A stretch of 64,000 bases of DNA from Thermoplasmata archaeon (GCA_023269235.1 JAHFTW010000002.1:55294-119293); one strand, 5' to 3'. Shown: positions 25,855 to 35,807, counted from the first letter of the stretch. Notes: generated from the sequence alone by a model not told the origin. A program made the numbers and translations.

Positions 25855-28452
25855 ATGAGCCAAACCTCAGCCCCCATTTTCCTGTGGCCGGGCGAGATTG
25901 AGCGCCCTGACCCAGACTCGTACGTCCCGCCAAGCGGTGCGTGGTGGGCGCAGTACATGGCCTCACTAGCACCCGCGATTGCCAAAGGGCAAATGTCATC
26001 GGCGGCCATCGAAGAACTTACACGCTCGTCCCGCCGCATTGGCGCGCTATTACCTAACCCTCGCGAATGGACTCGCCCTAAGCCGTGGAAGGGCCTCGTT
26101 GTGGGCTCGGTGCAGAGCGGCAAGACGCAGAGTATGATGGGTGTCGCTGCAGTTGCTCTCGACGCGGGCTATCGATTCATCATTGTACTGGCTGGCTTGA
26201 AGGACGACTTGCGCACGCAGACGGGCCGCCGGTTCAACACCCAGCTTCTCCTGAACAACGACATGGTGCCCGGAACTCAAAACGCGACCACCATGAAAGG
26301 CCCTCGCGGACCGCAAGGAAAGTGCCGCGCATTCGCCCAGCCATACTTTCGAGATTGCACAGATGATGCGTCCCTGGCAGTTGTTCTGCCCACCGTCGTC
26401 AAGACGCAGCCCGTCGTCCTTGTGATCAAGAAGAGCCCAACGAGTCTCGCGTTCGCCAGGCGCCTCCTGCGCGCCGTCTACCAAAGACACGGCTTTGACA
26501 AAGTTCCCACCTTAATCCTCGATGACGAATGTGATGAAGCCTCGGTGCCAGGCGGATCAGCCGAAGAAAAACCCGTGCCAGAGGGAATCACGGGCCTGTG
26601 GGAAAACATGGACCAGCTCCCGAATGTTGCATATGTAGGCTACACGGCCACGGCTGCAGCCAACCTATTGCAAGATCCGGCATGGCCTTTGTTCCCCGAT
26701 TTCGTTTGGCTTCTGCGAAGTCCCGGCGATGAGGACTCCGATTTGGAGTACCGCGAGCCCGCGGCAGATTCATGGTACTCGGGCGGCGACTGCTTCTACG
26801 AGGATTTCGGGGACGATGCCCGGGAGGACTCCAACTTCCTAGTTGCAGCCACAATCACCGACGACGATTTGGCGAAAGCGCCAGAAGAAAACCAAAGCCT
26901 CGCCGACGCGATCCGCGCCTTCTTCGTCGCCGGGGCCTATCGACTTGTGCTTCAACCCGGCACAGCCCTGGCCGGGGACGCACCGAGGCCAGACCCTCAC
27001 TCAATGATGATTCACACCTCCGCCGTTCAGGATGACCACGACACCTGGCTGGCTGGGCTGCTGGCGACTTGGGGGGAAGCCCGCACGCCGGAAGGTGTTC
27101 TAACGCTTGGGCCCTCAAGACTGAGTCAGGATTTGGCCGAACACGAAGGCAACTGGAAATCCTGGTTCGACCGCTTCTCGGCCGCCCGCAGCCGAATCTA
27201 CGATGACCGGCCGCGACCCGCACCCTTCAGCCAGCCGTCGTGGCAAACCGTGAAGGGTCGGCTTCCCGAGGCCTTCGCACACTCGCGGGTGAAGGTCGTT
27301 AACTCCAACGTCGGCGAATTCCTGGACTACGACAAGGCGCTCGCCGCCGACGGGCGGGAACTCCCTCCACAGGACGTGTACGTCATTGCAATTGGTGGCT
27401 CTCGTCTATCGCGAGGAATCACCGTCAAGGGATTGGGCATCTCCTATTTCGCCCGCTGGGCTGTCAACAGATACGAAGACACGCTGCTGCAAATGAGCCG
27501 ATGGTTTGGGTACCGTGGCCCCCATCTCGAATTTTGCAGAGTTTTCCTCACGCCGGACGCATACCGCGGCCTCCGGGAAATGAGCGAAAATGACCGCCGC
27601 ATTCGCCGCCGCCTAGCAGAACTCATGCGCGCTAGGTCTTCACCAGCTGAAGCTACCATCGTATTTCGAGCAAGCCCAGAAGTCCTTCCAACAGCCAAGC
27701 TTGGTGCGGGAAAGATTCGTCATCTGGCATTCAGCCCGTTCACGCACGCATTCACGGATGTCCGCTACGGAACGCAGGACGCCACCAATCAAGACTGGGC
27801 AGAAAAGGTAGCCAATCTCATACAACAACGGACTCACGTACGCGCAACAACCGACAGCGGCACGCTACGTGGTTTGTACACAACCGAGCTAACCGCATTG
27901 GAGGTGGCCGACCTTCTCGACGGCATCGGCTACGAAACCCACAACCCCGACGACGATGAGAACGTCCACGAAGGCCGATTCCGCAAGCCCGACCGTTCCC
28001 GTCCCGCGGCGATTAGGCTACAGGCGGGGAGCGACCCCTACCACGTCGCTTCGTACCTTCGGTATTGGCACACCATCGATCCCGGCAATACGCCAGTATT
28101 CAACGTCGGTATCTCCCAGGGTGAAATGGTGGACCACGCCAAACCATTCACCTTCCCGCTCGTCAACCGCGAGGTCACGCCCGAAGGACGCGTCGAGGGA
28201 AGCTGGACGGGCCCAAGTTCCGGTTGGCCCGGTGACTTCTACTTCGACAGGCCCCCTGTAACTCAGCATCTTGGACGGAGTGAGCGCGCGCAGGGCGCGT
28301 CCGGCCTGCTACTCCTGTATGTCATTCACAAGGCCGCAACAGGCAAGAATCAGAAGGGAACTCCGCGGCCCTATCACACACCGATGATCTGCATCAGTAT
28401 CCCCGCAGGAGGCCCGCACTTCACCAGAGTCGTGCGCAGAGGACGGACATGA
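25855..28452 (+). CDS. Z1-domain ATPase
   Basis: WKGLVVGSVQSGKTQSMMGVAAVALDAGYRFIIVLAG...LRTQTGRRF; IAIGGSRLSRGITVKGLGISYFAR...DTLLQMSRWFGYRG, Z1 signature; 2-nt gap from DUF262 gene. Confidence 0.9.
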   Translation: MSQTSAPIFLWPGEIERPDPDSYVPPSGAWWAQYMASLAPAIAKGQMSSAAIEELTRSSRRIGALLPNPREWTRPKPWKGLVVGSVQSGKTQSMMGVAAVALDAGYRFIIVLAGLKDDLRTQTGRRFNTQLLLNNDMVPGTQNATTMKGPRGPQGKCRAFAQPYFRDCTDDASLAVVLPTVVKTQPVVLVIKKSPTSLAFARRLLRAVYQRHGFDKVPTLILDDECDEASVPGGSAEEKPVPEGITGLWENMDQLPNVAYVGYTATAAANLLQDPAWPLFPDFVWLLRSPGDEDSDLEYREPAADSWYSGGDCFYEDFGDDAREDSNFLVAATITDDDLAKAPEENQSLADAIRAFFVAGAYRLVLQPGTALAGDAPRPDPHSMMIHTSAVQDDHDTWLAGLLATWGEARTPEGVLTLGPSRLSQDLAEHEGNWKSWFDRFSAARSRIYDDRPRPAPFSQPSWQTVKGRLPEAFAHSRVKVVNSNVGEFLDYDKALAADGRELPPQDVYVIAIGGSRLSRGITVKGLGISYFARWAVNRYEDTLLQMSRWFGYRGPHLEFCRVFLTPDAYRGLREMSENDRRIRRRLAELMRARSSPAEATIVFRASPEVLPTAKLGAGKIRHLAFSPFTHAFTDVRYGTQDATNQDWAEKVANLIQQRTHVRATTDSGTLRGLYTTELTALEVADLLDGIGYETHNPDDDENVHEGRFRKPDRSRPAAIRLQAGSDPYHVASYLRYWHTIDPGNTPVFNVGISQGEMVDHAKPFTFPLVNREVTPEGRVEGSWTGPSSGWPGDFYFDRPPVTQHLGRSERAQGASGLLLLYVIHKAATGKNQKGTPRPYHTPMICISIPAGGPHFTRVVRRGRT

Positions 28453-29492
28453 ACGACATCGAAACCCTCGTCAAACGCTTCGAAAGCCTCCCTTCTGCGC
28501 GCGAGGGCCGGTGGAGCGTCGACCCCCTGGTCGAGAACCGGGTCTATCTGACCCGGAGCGACGATGCCCGGAACGCTCTTTTCATCGTCGGTCCCCTCGC
28601 TTCGTTTGGTACTTACCCCAAGAGTCGCGCGATTCAACATGCCTCAGGAGTCGTACCAGTTCCCGGCGGCAACCCCATCGAAGCGTTGAGGCTCACAAGT
28701 CCCGCTGGCGGATACGGAAACCGTGCGGTCGCCCACGTCGCCTACGAAATCTTGGCGCTCCTTTCCACCAAGCCCAGTATCCCCAACGCGGACCTGGTCG
28801 CCCAAGTGAGTTGGGTGCTTGAGTTGCTCTCTTCCCAGGAAGCCACGATGCCCCCAGACCAGCAGAAGGGACTGATTGGCGAACTGCTTTTGCTCCGTAA
28901 GTTGATTGTTGTGGCACAGAGCGCCGGCCTGCCAACGCGCGAAGCCCTGCGACGCTGGATGGGCTGGGACAAGGCCAAACGAGACTTTGCCGCAGAGGGC
29001 CTGGCGATTGAAGTGAAGGCTACCGCTCTTGCGACGCGTCGCCATCACATCGGCAGCATAGACCAACTTGAAACCCACGGTCAAGAGACCATTTTCCTAT
29101 TCTCGGTGGGGGCCAGACTGGATCCCACCGCGCCCCGCAAACTCCCGGACATCGTCAACGAATGCCGCCAACTGCTCCTGTCTCTCGATGGGTCGCCAGA
29201 CGAAGACGCACGAATGCAATACGACGAAGTTGTCCAGCGTTACGGATACGACGCATCTCAGGAAGCGGTCTATCGAGCACTGCCTGGTGTCCTCAACTTC
29301 CACTTGCCCCCTCGATTCTATCGTGTCAGTGATCTCGACCGGTTGCGCCTTACGTCCTTCAAGGGCGATGCACCGCCGTCGATGGTCAGTGAAGTGTCCT
29401 ACGTGTTGGACGTGCGAGCCACGGAATTGTCCCCTGGCGAGGAACAGGAGCTCCTCCTGTCCCTTCTACGCTCCCCGGCAACCGGAGCTTGA
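28449..29492 (+). CDS. PD-(D/E)XK-type DUF4420 protein
   Basis: QQKGLIGELLLLRKLI...WMGWDKAKRDFAAEGLAIEVKATALATRRHHIGSIDQLE, DUF4420 signature; 4-nt overlap with Z1 gene. Confidence 0.85.
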   Translation: MNDIETLVKRFESLPSAREGRWSVDPLVENRVYLTRSDDARNALFIVGPLASFGTYPKSRAIQHASGVVPVPGGNPIEALRLTSPAGGYGNRAVAHVAYEILALLSTKPSIPNADLVAQVSWVLELLSSQEATMPPDQQKGLIGELLLLRKLIVVAQSAGLPTREALRRWMGWDKAKRDFAAEGLAIEVKATALATRRHHIGSIDQLETHGQETIFLFSVGARLDPTAPRKLPDIVNECRQLLLSLDGSPDEDARMQYDEVVQRYGYDASQEAVYRALPGVLNFHLPPRFYRVSDLDRLRLTSFKGDAPPSMVSEVSYVLDVRATELSPGEEQELLLSLLRSPATGA

Positions 29493-29544
29493 ACGTAGGC
29501 CAGACCGCGCAACTGACCACCTGCCGCCTTGGACTGAAAGCCAA

Positions 29545-30858
29545 TCACGACGCGGCTAGCGCCGCCTTGGCAATCCGCTTCACTACGCCAACATGCACCG
29601 CGTTGCCGAGGGCCGCGAACGCCTCTGCCCGGGCGCCAGGCAGTTGGTGCTCGTCCGGGAACCCCTGCAAGCGAAGTCCTTCAATGCGCGTAAGGTACCG
29701 CTTCTCGGGGCCCAGAATTGGAACCTGCGTCGACGTCATGGCGACCAATGCCGGTGAAGCGTTGTACCGCTTGGCGCGAAGTCCCGACGGCCGGAATTGA
29801 AGGACCTTCGTCCAGAGGTCCCGCTCTTCGTTCATGCAATTCCATTCAAGTTTTCGCAGGCTGGCCGGGAACTTTTTGAGAGTCTCAAGCCACCCGCCGG
29901 GGGCATGGGCAAGGTTTTCCCCAAACCAGTCTCGCGAGTCCCCAATCATGGCCACTTTCCACGAGGGAAACTCCGCCACCGGCGTCCGGGCGTAAGATGG
30001 AAGCCCCTCAATGTATGCCTCTTTCGACGTGGTCGGCGGAAACTTCTGGGCTCCCACGTGGTCGCGGATCTTGTCTGCGCTCAGTCCCCACGGAGCATGG
30101 CTTCGGAACGGATACGTTTCCCAGGCTTCGTCGCCCCAAAGCGGCGAAAGGATCGGAGTCTTTTCTGGAACCGCTTTGATGAGGTTGTTCCAGTGGTTGA
30201 TGCAGCGCACCTGCTGATCGGAAAGGACCGTTTCGCGCTTGTGCGCAGCCGAAGGCGCCTCCTCAACGACTTTGGAAAGCGAAGTCTTCGGGGCCTGGCG
30301 AGCCGGGAATTCGACCGTGACATCCTCGCGCGTCGCTACGATGTAGAAACGCTCGCGTTGGTGTGGAAAGCCCAGGTGATGGGGCGAAATCAACCCGTTA
30401 CCTCCACTTGCCTTGTGCTCCGTCGCGCTCACGTGGTAGCCCGCGGTCTCCAGACCAATCTTGAGTTCGCGCCACGCTGCGCCCTTTCCAATCCGTCCGA
30501 AGTTGCCCACATTCTCCAGGAGGACGTACGACGGCTTTCGAGCACTAGCGATTTTCACAATCTGCCGCATGAGCTTGCCGCGGTTCTCGCGCCGCCCATG
30601 TTGCTTTCCGGACTTCGAGAAAGACGGGCACGGGAAGCCGCCAGCCAAGATGTCGTGTTTAGGGACATCGTCGACCGCCTTGACAATATCACCCTTGAGG
30701 TAACTCGCCGAGCCGTCGAAGTTCTTCTTATACAAATCCTGCAAACCCGGCACGATCTCCGAGGCGAACACACAATTGTGCCCAAGCCCATCGCCTAGTG
30801 CCCTATGAAAGCCGCCGAGGCCCGCAAACAGGTCGACGAAGTCGAGGGTCTCCGGCAT
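29545..30858 (-). CDS. DNA (cytosine-5) methyltransferase
   Basis: LDFVDLFAGLGGFHRAL, GGFPCPSFSKSGK, SYVLLENVGNF, m5C methylase motifs I, IV, VI. Confidence 0.92.
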   Translation of the reverse strand: MPETLDFVDLFAGLGGFHRALGDGLGHNCVFASEIVPGLQDLYKKNFDGSASYLKGDIVKAVDDVPKHDILAGGFPCPSFSKSGKQHGRRENRGKLMRQIVKIASARKPSYVLLENVGNFGRIGKGAAWRELKIGLETAGYHVSATEHKASGGNGLISPHHLGFPHQRERFYIVATREDVTVEFPARQAPKTSLSKVVEEAPSAAHKRETVLSDQQVRCINHWNNLIKAVPEKTPILSPLWGDEAWETYPFRSHAPWGLSADKIRDHVGAQKFPPTTSKEAYIEGLPSYARTPVAEFPSWKVAMIGDSRDWFGENLAHAPGGWLETLKKFPASLRKLEWNCMNEERDLWTKVLQFRPSGLRAKRYNASPALVAMTSTQVPILGPEKRYLTRIEGLRLQGFPDEHQLPGARAEAFAALGNAVHVGVVKRIAKAALAAS

Positions 30859-30913
30859 GGCCGCAAGAATTGGAGCTCTGCGCGCCTAATAAACTTGGAT
30901 GAGCTCGACGAAG

Positions 30914-31468
30914 CTACTTCACCGCGCGAAGCTCTCGATACACAATCGGCCGCGCCTGCTTGAGTCCCAGCTTGACGCCAGGCTGATCGACGACCCAACG
31001 GAGGTAGTGAGAGGCATCGCGTACATCGCCAGCAGCCTTGTCCTTTGCCAGTTTCTCGCGCAACAAAGCGGTTGCGGGCGACGTTTGGCGCCCGCCTTTG
31101 CGGCCCTCCCCGGACTTCGCCTTGTGTCCGCGTACTAGTGGCGCTCCGAAGATTCGCTTCGCCTCGCGGTTGATGATGAGGGCGGCGCTGTTGTCGCTGC
31201 CTTTGTGGCCGGCTCCGCGCAGTGCGGCGAGGTAATCATTGCGCGATCGTGGGCGGTCGCCGTCGGCCGTCATGGCAGCGATGAGTGCCTGGGTCGCTGG
31301 GCTTGGTTTCCTGCCGGGTCTTCCGCGGGCCTTGCCATCAACGATAGCGTTCGGGCCAGTCAATTCGGCTGGGCTCAACGTCAATCGCATTCCGTTTCCC
31401 CAATCCAATGTGATTGGGCCTGTCACGCGGAGGACTTGACCTGTGGCTCGGGCCATTGGCGTGGCCAT
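30914..31468 (-). CDS. hypothetical basic protein with internal duplication
   Basis: 184-aa ORF with two similar segments (GRKPSPATQALIAAM...NDYLAAL and GRQTSPATALLREKL...SHYLRWV). Confidence 0.5.
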   Translation of the reverse strand: MATPMARATGQVLRVTGPITLDWGNGMRLTLSPAELTGPNAIVDGKARGRPGRKPSPATQALIAAMTADGDRPRSRNDYLAALRGAGHKGSDNSAALIINREAKRIFGAPLVRGHKAKSGEGRKGGRQTSPATALLREKLAKDKAAGDVRDASHYLRWVVDQPGVKLGLKQARPIVYRELRAVK

Positions 31469-31536
31469 GGACGCGGGGTTATGGAATCTTCGTGTGAGGC
31501 GACCAGGATGAGTGCTGCGAGCTGGCTAAGCCTTAT

Positions 31537-31550
31537 CCATATCAATATGG
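31537..31550. promoter_or_regulatory. palindrome upstream of fic gene (candidate operator)
   Basis: CCATAT-CA-ATATGG perfect inverted repeat directly before ATG at 31552. Confidence 0.4.
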
Positions 31551-31551
31551 T

Positions 31552-32634
31552 ATGCTATGTGTGCGGAAGAAGGACACGAGCAAGGGCTTCGACCCGAGGT
31601 GCCACGTGGACGACTCCATGCGGTCGCCGGCTCGCCACGCGTTTCGGTTGGACGGGCAACTGGACAAAGGCGTGCTCAGTCCGAATCTACACCAACTCAT
31701 CCTCACGATGGCGCGTGTACGAAACGTCGTCAGCAGCATGCTCATGGAAGGCGTGCGCGTCGATCTCACCGCAGCGCGGGCCGTCGTTGAATCTGGTAAG
31801 CCGACCACGGATAACGAAATCCAAGTCCTTCGCTTCGCTGAGCGCTACCGCTGGATTCACGAAACGCCAGCCGAGAAGCTTCCTGAACCGGACTTGAAGT
31901 TGGCTAAGGCGCTGCACAAGGAGCTCTTTGCTGGGCATGACGAGTACTTACCCGGAGAAGTCAAAGATGGCCCCAACGCGATTGTTGAGCCCATCACCGG
32001 CCGCGTGCTCTTCGAATGCACCCCGCCGGAGAGAGTCGAAGCCGAAATGGCGGCCCTCCAATCGTGGCTGAAATCAAAGAGCGAAACCGACCTCGAACCA
32101 GTAGTCGCCGCGATTTGGTTCGCCGAGTTCGAAGCCATCCACCCGTTCCGCGATGGCAACGGCCGGCTGGGACGACTCCTGAATCTACTCGTTCTCAAAA
32201 AACTCGGATTGGAGAACATCGTACTCGTGCCGTTGGACGCTCGGTTCTACCACAACCGCGACCGCTATTACGAACGTCTAGCCGCCACCAATGACGGAGT
32301 GATGTGGCACGTTTGGGGCAGGCACTACTGCAAGGAACTCGAAGCAGCGTATCGACAAGCCGTCTCGATGGGCGACCTGCAAGTTGTCCTGGATCAACAG
32401 ACCAGCAAGCCGACCCGGGCGGTCCTCGAATGGATCCTCCTGGGCGGCAATGCCTGGTTTGCCCGGGGAGATTACCCGAATCCCAAGAAGTTCAGTGACG
32501 TCTCCATCACGAAAGCATTGGCGGTGTTGACGCAGCAAGGCGTCCTTGAAGCCAAAGGAGAGAAACGCGGGCGTAAATACCGCGTTAGCACGGCGTACCT
32601 CAAGAAAATCTTTACCGGAGCGCTTCGGGAATAA
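31552..32634 (+). CDS. Fic-domain protein with C-terminal winged helix
   Basis: HPFRDGNGRLGRLLN Fic motif; SSMLMEG matches inhibitory (S/T)xxxE(G/N); C-terminal wHTH ITKALAVLTQQGVLEAKGEKRGRKYRVS. Confidence 0.92.
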   Translation: MLCVRKKDTSKGFDPRCHVDDSMRSPARHAFRLDGQLDKGVLSPNLHQLILTMARVRNVVSSMLMEGVRVDLTAARAVVESGKPTTDNEIQVLRFAERYRWIHETPAEKLPEPDLKLAKALHKELFAGHDEYLPGEVKDGPNAIVEPITGRVLFECTPPERVEAEMAALQSWLKSKSETDLEPVVAAIWFAEFEAIHPFRDGNGRLGRLLNLLVLKKLGLENIVLVPLDARFYHNRDRYYERLAATNDGVMWHVWGRHYCKELEAAYRQAVSMGDLQVVLDQQTSKPTRAVLEWILLGGNAWFARGDYPNPKKFSDVSITKALAVLTQQGVLEAKGEKRGRKYRVSTAYLKKIFTGALRE

Positions 32635-32708
32635 TGGTCCAGACATGGTCAATAACTGCCATTAAGCAAACTAGAGGTTGCAAAAGACCGACCTTGGAAC
32701 GTGCTTCG

Positions 32709-33176
32709 TCAGAGCGGTACGAACGCGCGGATTTCGGTTGTATTGCGCCGTAACGCAAGCCTTGCTCTTCCCTTATTGTGGAGTAGTGCTCCAGTTTTGG
32801 AGGTTTTCTGCTTTAGAACTGACGCTGGAAATACTTCCCTTAACTCTGGTTTGTAACCACCTCTTTGCCAGCCGTTTTTGGGTGCAAACCCAGTCCAGTC
32901 GTCGCTTTGACGCGCCACTTTGACAACCGCATCGGGCCGCACGGATAGTACGGCATTAGGACGATAGCCAGTTTGGATGGTGATTCGTCGATCAAGATGA
33001 CCCGGACCTACAAGGCGGCCAGCCGACAGCGGTGGCGGCGACACGGCAGATGCAGTTACTGTCTTGACGGCCATCTTCACAGGAGTCAGGGCCGAGTGTC
33101 GGCGGCCGTCCAGGATTTGCGCGACTTCTTTCGAAAACGCTCGCCCGAATAGCAAGCCATCTGGGGGATTAGCCAT
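32709..33176 (-). CDS. hypothetical protein
   Basis: 155-aa ORF, start overlaps upstream gene stop, less GC-rich than flanks. Confidence 0.4.
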   Translation of the reverse strand: MANPPDGLLFGRAFSKEVAQILDGRRHSALTPVKMAVKTVTASAVSPPPLSAGRLVGPGHLDRRITIQTGYRPNAVLSVRPDAVVKVARQSDDWTGFAPKNGWQRGGYKPELREVFPASVLKQKTSKTGALLHNKGRARLALRRNTTEIRAFVPL

Positions 33177-33657
33177 CGCCGTGGCACGTTAGGCAAACCC
33201 ATTCTGGGTTTTCGATGGAGCGCTCCTGCATTGCCCGGCCGCAAGTCTGGCACCAGCAGGGGCAGCGCTTTGTCCCATGCAAGCGCAGGGATTCCTTCAG
33301 GGCCTCGTCTGGACTAACAAAGCCGAAGAGAGCGCCGCCACCCGTCTGGTACAATTTGTACCATTTCTTGCCCTGGGAATCTGTGAAATCCATGAGGAGC
33401 ATGAGATGCGGACAAGCCCCTGCTGGAATTGACGGCCGCCAGTATTCGACGCGATTTGGGTAGTCATTTGGCAAGACGTGGCATTCGAGGCGGTGCTTGC
33501 CCACAAGACGTTGCGCGGCTCGCTCAATTTGCTTTGCACCCAATTCGTAGCCGGGTACGTCCTTGACGATTGCATCAAGCGTTCCCCGGCCATTGATTCG
33601 CCACAAAGTTCGGAGGATCGCTTCCTCGAGCAGCAGTTCCTTGCACGCGGAACACAT
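33169..33657 (-). CDS. hypothetical zinc-finger protein
   Basis: MCSACKELLLEE... and CPCWCQTCGRAMQERSIENPEWVCLTCHGDG; ATG at 33657. Confidence 0.55.
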   Translation of the reverse strand: MCSACKELLLEEAILRTLWRINGRGTLDAIVKDVPGYELGAKQIERAAQRLVGKHRLECHVLPNDYPNRVEYWRPSIPAGACPHLMLLMDFTDSQGKKWYKLYQTGGGALFGFVSPDEALKESLRLHGTKRCPCWCQTCGRAMQERSIENPEWVCLTCHGDG

Positions 33658-33892
33658 GCGAATCCTCGGGACTGCCCCGATGATGACGCTGGTGTGCCAT
33701 GAGCGCAGGCCGGGGTCGATTCCACAGAAGGACTCGGATTTCTCGTTGAGGTATACATGGGGAAGTCGGTCGTTTTGATTCGCCAAAAGGCCGGCGAACC
33801 CCAGTGGTGGCGAGTACGGTCTAGGCACGCTTGGGCCTCCGGAGGTGCTTCTCGAAGAGCCAACGATAGATGGATCGAATGCCGTACATTTG

Positions 33893-34294
33893 CTATGGAA
33901 CCGGGTCCCGTCGAATGCGTCGTAGGGCTGCCTGGTCCAGGACTTGCAGTGGTTCGAATACACGAGGCAATGCCTGATGATGTTCGAGGCATAGCGTGGT
34001 ACCCAATGGGCGGCCCCCCGTTTGTGCCAGCACGACTGGGCTTCCAATCAGGATGCGGGCCGCCAATTTCGGCCCCGGGTCCCCGTCAGGGCACATAATG
34101 CAGCCATTGAAGTTCCAGCGGATACCAGGGCAGCTGCGCATGATGGCCTCGACGTAGAAGCGAATGAAGTCGTTCCGCGCCTCCGCCGTGATTGCGGCCG
34201 TCATCCTGTGGTGCTGGCCGTACATGTCTAGCGCCTCTTGAATCGCCGCGTGAAGCTCCTTCGGGAGGTCGTGCATGTCGGAATTTGTGGCCAT
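33893..34294 (-). CDS. hypothetical protein with Cys/His motif
   Basis: WNFNGCIMCPDGDPGPKLAARILIGSPVVLAQTGGRPLGTTLCLEHHQALPR. Confidence 0.45.
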   Translation of the reverse strand: MATNSDMHDLPKELHAAIQEALDMYGQHHRMTAAITAEARNDFIRFYVEAIMRSCPGIRWNFNGCIMCPDGDPGPKLAARILIGSPVVLAQTGGRPLGTTLCLEHHQALPRVFEPLQVLDQAALRRIRRDPVP

Positions 34295-34301
34295 TTTGTC
34301 C

Positions 34302-34742
34302 TCACGAGTCGGGGCGTTTTCGCCTGTTCTTCAAAGACGGTTCCCCGGCGAAGAGCCACGGGTACGATGCCAGAAACGCAGGAACGCGGTCCAAGCCGAC
34401 AAGCCGGGTGTTGAATTGCATCACCGCAAGCATGCCCGCCCGGTAGGATCGAAGAACATCTTCGCCAAGAACTGTAATCGACCACGTCACGGGCCGACGA
34501 ACTCCCTTCGTCACTGTGTTGCCCGCGACGTAACCCCTGGCATTGAGCCACGCCAAAGTCTCTCGCAGCTCCCATGCCTTGATGCTGGTGAACGTCCGAA
34601 TTCTCGTCGAGGACGCCTTCCCGCCAAGAAGGTAGAGGTTGTTCAGCAACTTGTACGGGCGAATCGGTTGGTCTGCTGGGAACTGATTCCTGTGCTGGGC
34701 GCCATTCCCGACGGGCTTGGGAGCTCCGGAGGCTCGCCCCAT
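34302..34742 (-). CDS. winged-helix-like hypothetical protein
   Basis: YKLLNNLYLLGGKASSTRIRTFTSIKAWELRETLAWLNARGYVAGNTVTKGVRRPVTWSITVLGEDVL. Confidence 0.5.
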   Translation of the reverse strand: MGRASGAPKPVGNGAQHRNQFPADQPIRPYKLLNNLYLLGGKASSTRIRTFTSIKAWELRETLAWLNARGYVAGNTVTKGVRRPVTWSITVLGEDVLRSYRAGMLAVMQFNTRLVGLDRVPAFLASYPWLFAGEPSLKNRRKRPDS

Positions 34743-34743
34743 T

Positions 34744-35121
34744 CTAGTTCACCTTCGAGGCCCGCTGAAGTTGGAAGGTCAGTACCGTGCGCTTGGAAAC
34801 GTCAGGCGTCGTGAAGTCATGAACAATCACAGGGTCGAGGTGGAACGGGTTTCCACACGCCTGGACGTGGCGCAAGTAGTCGACGACGAGGAAGGGCCAC
34901 GCTTCGTCTTCCCATCCAATCACGCGGTATTGTCCCCAGTTGCTGCTGTCGAGCCGAAGGGCGTGGTGGCGCCTTCGCTCGATGTCGAGGCAGTGGGGAT
35001 CGATGGGTTCGCCGGGCGCATGTTCCTGCAACCCTTCCGTGATCATGCGAACAAGGCCGCTGGACGACGCCTCGGTGGACTTGGGCGCGGGGACGTTAGA
35101 GCGGGGCAAAGCCTTCACCAC
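34744..35121 (-). CDS. hypothetical protein
   Basis: 125-aa ORF in overlapping minus-strand gene string. Confidence 0.4.
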   Translation of the reverse strand: MVKALPRSNVPAPKSTEASSSGLVRMITEGLQEHAPGEPIDPHCLDIERRRHHALRLDSSNWGQYRVIGWEDEAWPFLVVDYLRHVQACGNPFHLDPVIVHDFTTPDVSKRTVLTFQLQRASKVN

Positions 35122-35602
35122 GGCGGTAGATGCGGCCAGAGTTGTGCAGGTTGCCCATGGCCTTGGTGACGTCGTCGACCGTCAGGTCGACCTTTGCCAG
35201 GATTGCGATGACGGTTTCAGCCTTGGCGCCCTGGCTGCCATTCTTCTCTGAGATTTGCCTGATGGCTTCGAACGCGATTGCCATCTTCCAGTGGTGGTTG
35301 CGGGATTCGACTGCCATGAGCTCCACGAGCTTGTCGCTGGGGTAGAGGCCTTCTGGGACGGCCGGACGCGGCGGTGGGGCCGACTTAAGGCCAGGGATTG
35401 CGAGGATGGCGTCTTGCATGCGGGCCAATGGCGGCCGGCCGGCCGCCACGTCGGCCGCACCCACCATTAGGATGGTGATGCCGTGGCGAACGAATTCGTC
35501 TCTTGACAGGGGAACCGCAAACGCGCCGGAAGCCAGGAGGTCGTCGATGGCTCTCGCTAGGCTGGCCGTGACGTTGACCGTCTTCGTGCCCGTCCTGCTC
35601 AA
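35096..35602 (-). CDS. hypothetical protein, possible RHH-like N-terminus
   Basis: KTVNVTASLARAIDDLLASGAFAVPLSRDEFVRHGITILMVGA. Confidence 0.45.
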   Translation of the reverse strand: MSRTGTKTVNVTASLARAIDDLLASGAFAVPLSRDEFVRHGITILMVGAADVAAGRPPLARMQDAILAIPGLKSAPPPRPAVPEGLYPSDKLVELMAVESRNHHWKMAIAFEAIRQISEKNGSQGAKAETVIAILAKVDLTVDDVTKAMGNLHNSGRIYRRGEGFAPL

Positions 35603-35807
35603 GAGTCTTCCTCCAGCGTCTCGGCGAGTTTTTGGATGATTTTCGCCAGCTCGGGCGCGGCCTTGCTCGCCTCGTCGAGGCGAACGCCGACCCCTACCCA
35701 GAATCGAACGTATTCACTCACGCTCGTTGCCTTCCCGGGGACGAGCGTCTTCACCGTGGCGTACAACTCGTCCGGGAGTCCGATGGTGGTCCAGCCGTCT
35801 TTACCCA
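35599..35807 (-). CDS. small RHH-like DNA-binding protein
   Basis: MGKDGWTTIGLPDELYATVKTLVPGKATSVSEYVRFWVGVGVRL. Confidence 0.55.

Noticed and set aside
24437-25999. 520-aa minus-strand ORF
   Set aside because: Antisense to the DUF262 gene.
29797-30798. 333-aa plus-strand ORF
   Set aside because: Antisense to the m5C methylase.
35430-35447. Perfect 18-bp palindrome GGCGGCCGGCCGGCCGCC
   Set aside because: Inside a coding region and made of simple GGCC repeats expected in high-GC DNA.
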